A stretch of DNA of 64,000 nt. It comes from Paucidesulfovibrio gracilis DSM 16080 (GTDB lineage: Bacteria; Desulfobacterota; Desulfovibrionia; Desulfovibrionales; Desulfovibrionaceae). The notes under the pieces are model-generated. The model was not told the origin of the DNA. It saw only the letters and a list, made by a program, of their open reading frames with translations, and ran no database searches. A program made the translations under genes and the position numbers. Below, one piece after another: positions 63,975 to 64,000 of the stretch. The stretch covers positions 1 through 64,000 of the forward strand of contig NZ_FUYC01000004.1 of NCBI RefSeq assembly GCF_900167125.1. Reading direction: 5' to 3'. The stretch's first letter is position 1. Each line of letters starts with the position of its first letter.

Positions 63975-64000
63975 ATGGCGTTCCAGGTGACGGACGGCAA
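63975..64000 (+). CDS. Start of probable thioredoxin (cut by window edge)
   Basis: Only eight full codons are visible, reading MAFQVTDG. AAAGGAG lies nine bases before the ATG. Thioredoxins often begin MA-QVTD-NFE, so trxA is a reasonable guess, but the active site is outside the window. Confidence 0.4.

Overview
The window reads as a single chromosomal stretch from a Gram-negative, GC-rich deltaproteobacterium, most likely of the Desulfovibrionaceae (Desulfovibrio and relatives). The case is inference from gene content. There is a SulP transporter with a large phosphorelay locus, a short RdgC-like protein, a trigger factor with a histone-like tail ahead of clpP-clpX-lon, a ThiD-ThiN fusion, a class B dihydroorotate dehydrogenase pair (pyrK-pyrD) and many paired regulator genes. 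No phage block, plasmid backbone, rRNA operon or CRISPR array is visible. The only mobile DNA is the start of an ISL3-type transposase cut by the left edge, beside a tRNA-Ser.

Layout. 0-5 kb: IS end, tRNA-Ser(GGA), pyrK-pyrD, a U32-family protein (RlhA-like) and a PhzF-like protein. 5-14 kb: a minus-strand run carB, purF, kdsD, YkgJ-like protein, class A penicillin-binding protein (pyrimidine/arginine, purine, LPS and wall synthesis). 14-26 kb: a DUF523-DUF1722 protein; a minus-strand run of RdgC-like protein, unknown partner, SGNH hydrolase, membrane protein and YcaO protein; a receiver protein, a PilZ protein and rfbA; then DUF1614, DUF523, MogA-like, TolC-like and zinc-ribbon genes. 26-34 kb: a glycosyltransferase, a MoaE-like protein, a large membrane TPR protein with a CCHC zinc knuckle, gpmA, mutY with an intact Nudix box, a lysozyme-like protein and flaG.

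34.5-42 kb is the most unusual region. A TetR gene preceded by two matching 22-bp palindromes starts a tightly packed run: SulP transporter with a roughly 130-residue soluble insert and a STAS tail; a three-domain protein (cytidylate-kinase-like, BON, receiver) whose P-loop has decayed; a membrane Cache histidine kinase; a lone receiver; a kinase-like protein lacking a normal ATP-binding domain; and another lone receiver. It looks like a transporter-coupled phosphorelay.

42-64 kb is mostly housekeeping: OmpA-like, GNAT and coiled-coil membrane proteins, a MerR-like coiled-coil protein and an unknown partner, thiDN, tRNA-Leu(UAG), tig-clpP-clpX-lon, an M23 peptidase, a CBS-pair protein, pcm, mrp, pgsA, a short ORF, ftsB, a TPR protein, a lipoprotein, fbp and tsaD. 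The first 26 bases of a probable thioredoxin gene lie at the right edge. Most genes are in short head-to-tail runs with overlaps or gaps under 40 bases, and many runs end in clear hairpin terminators.
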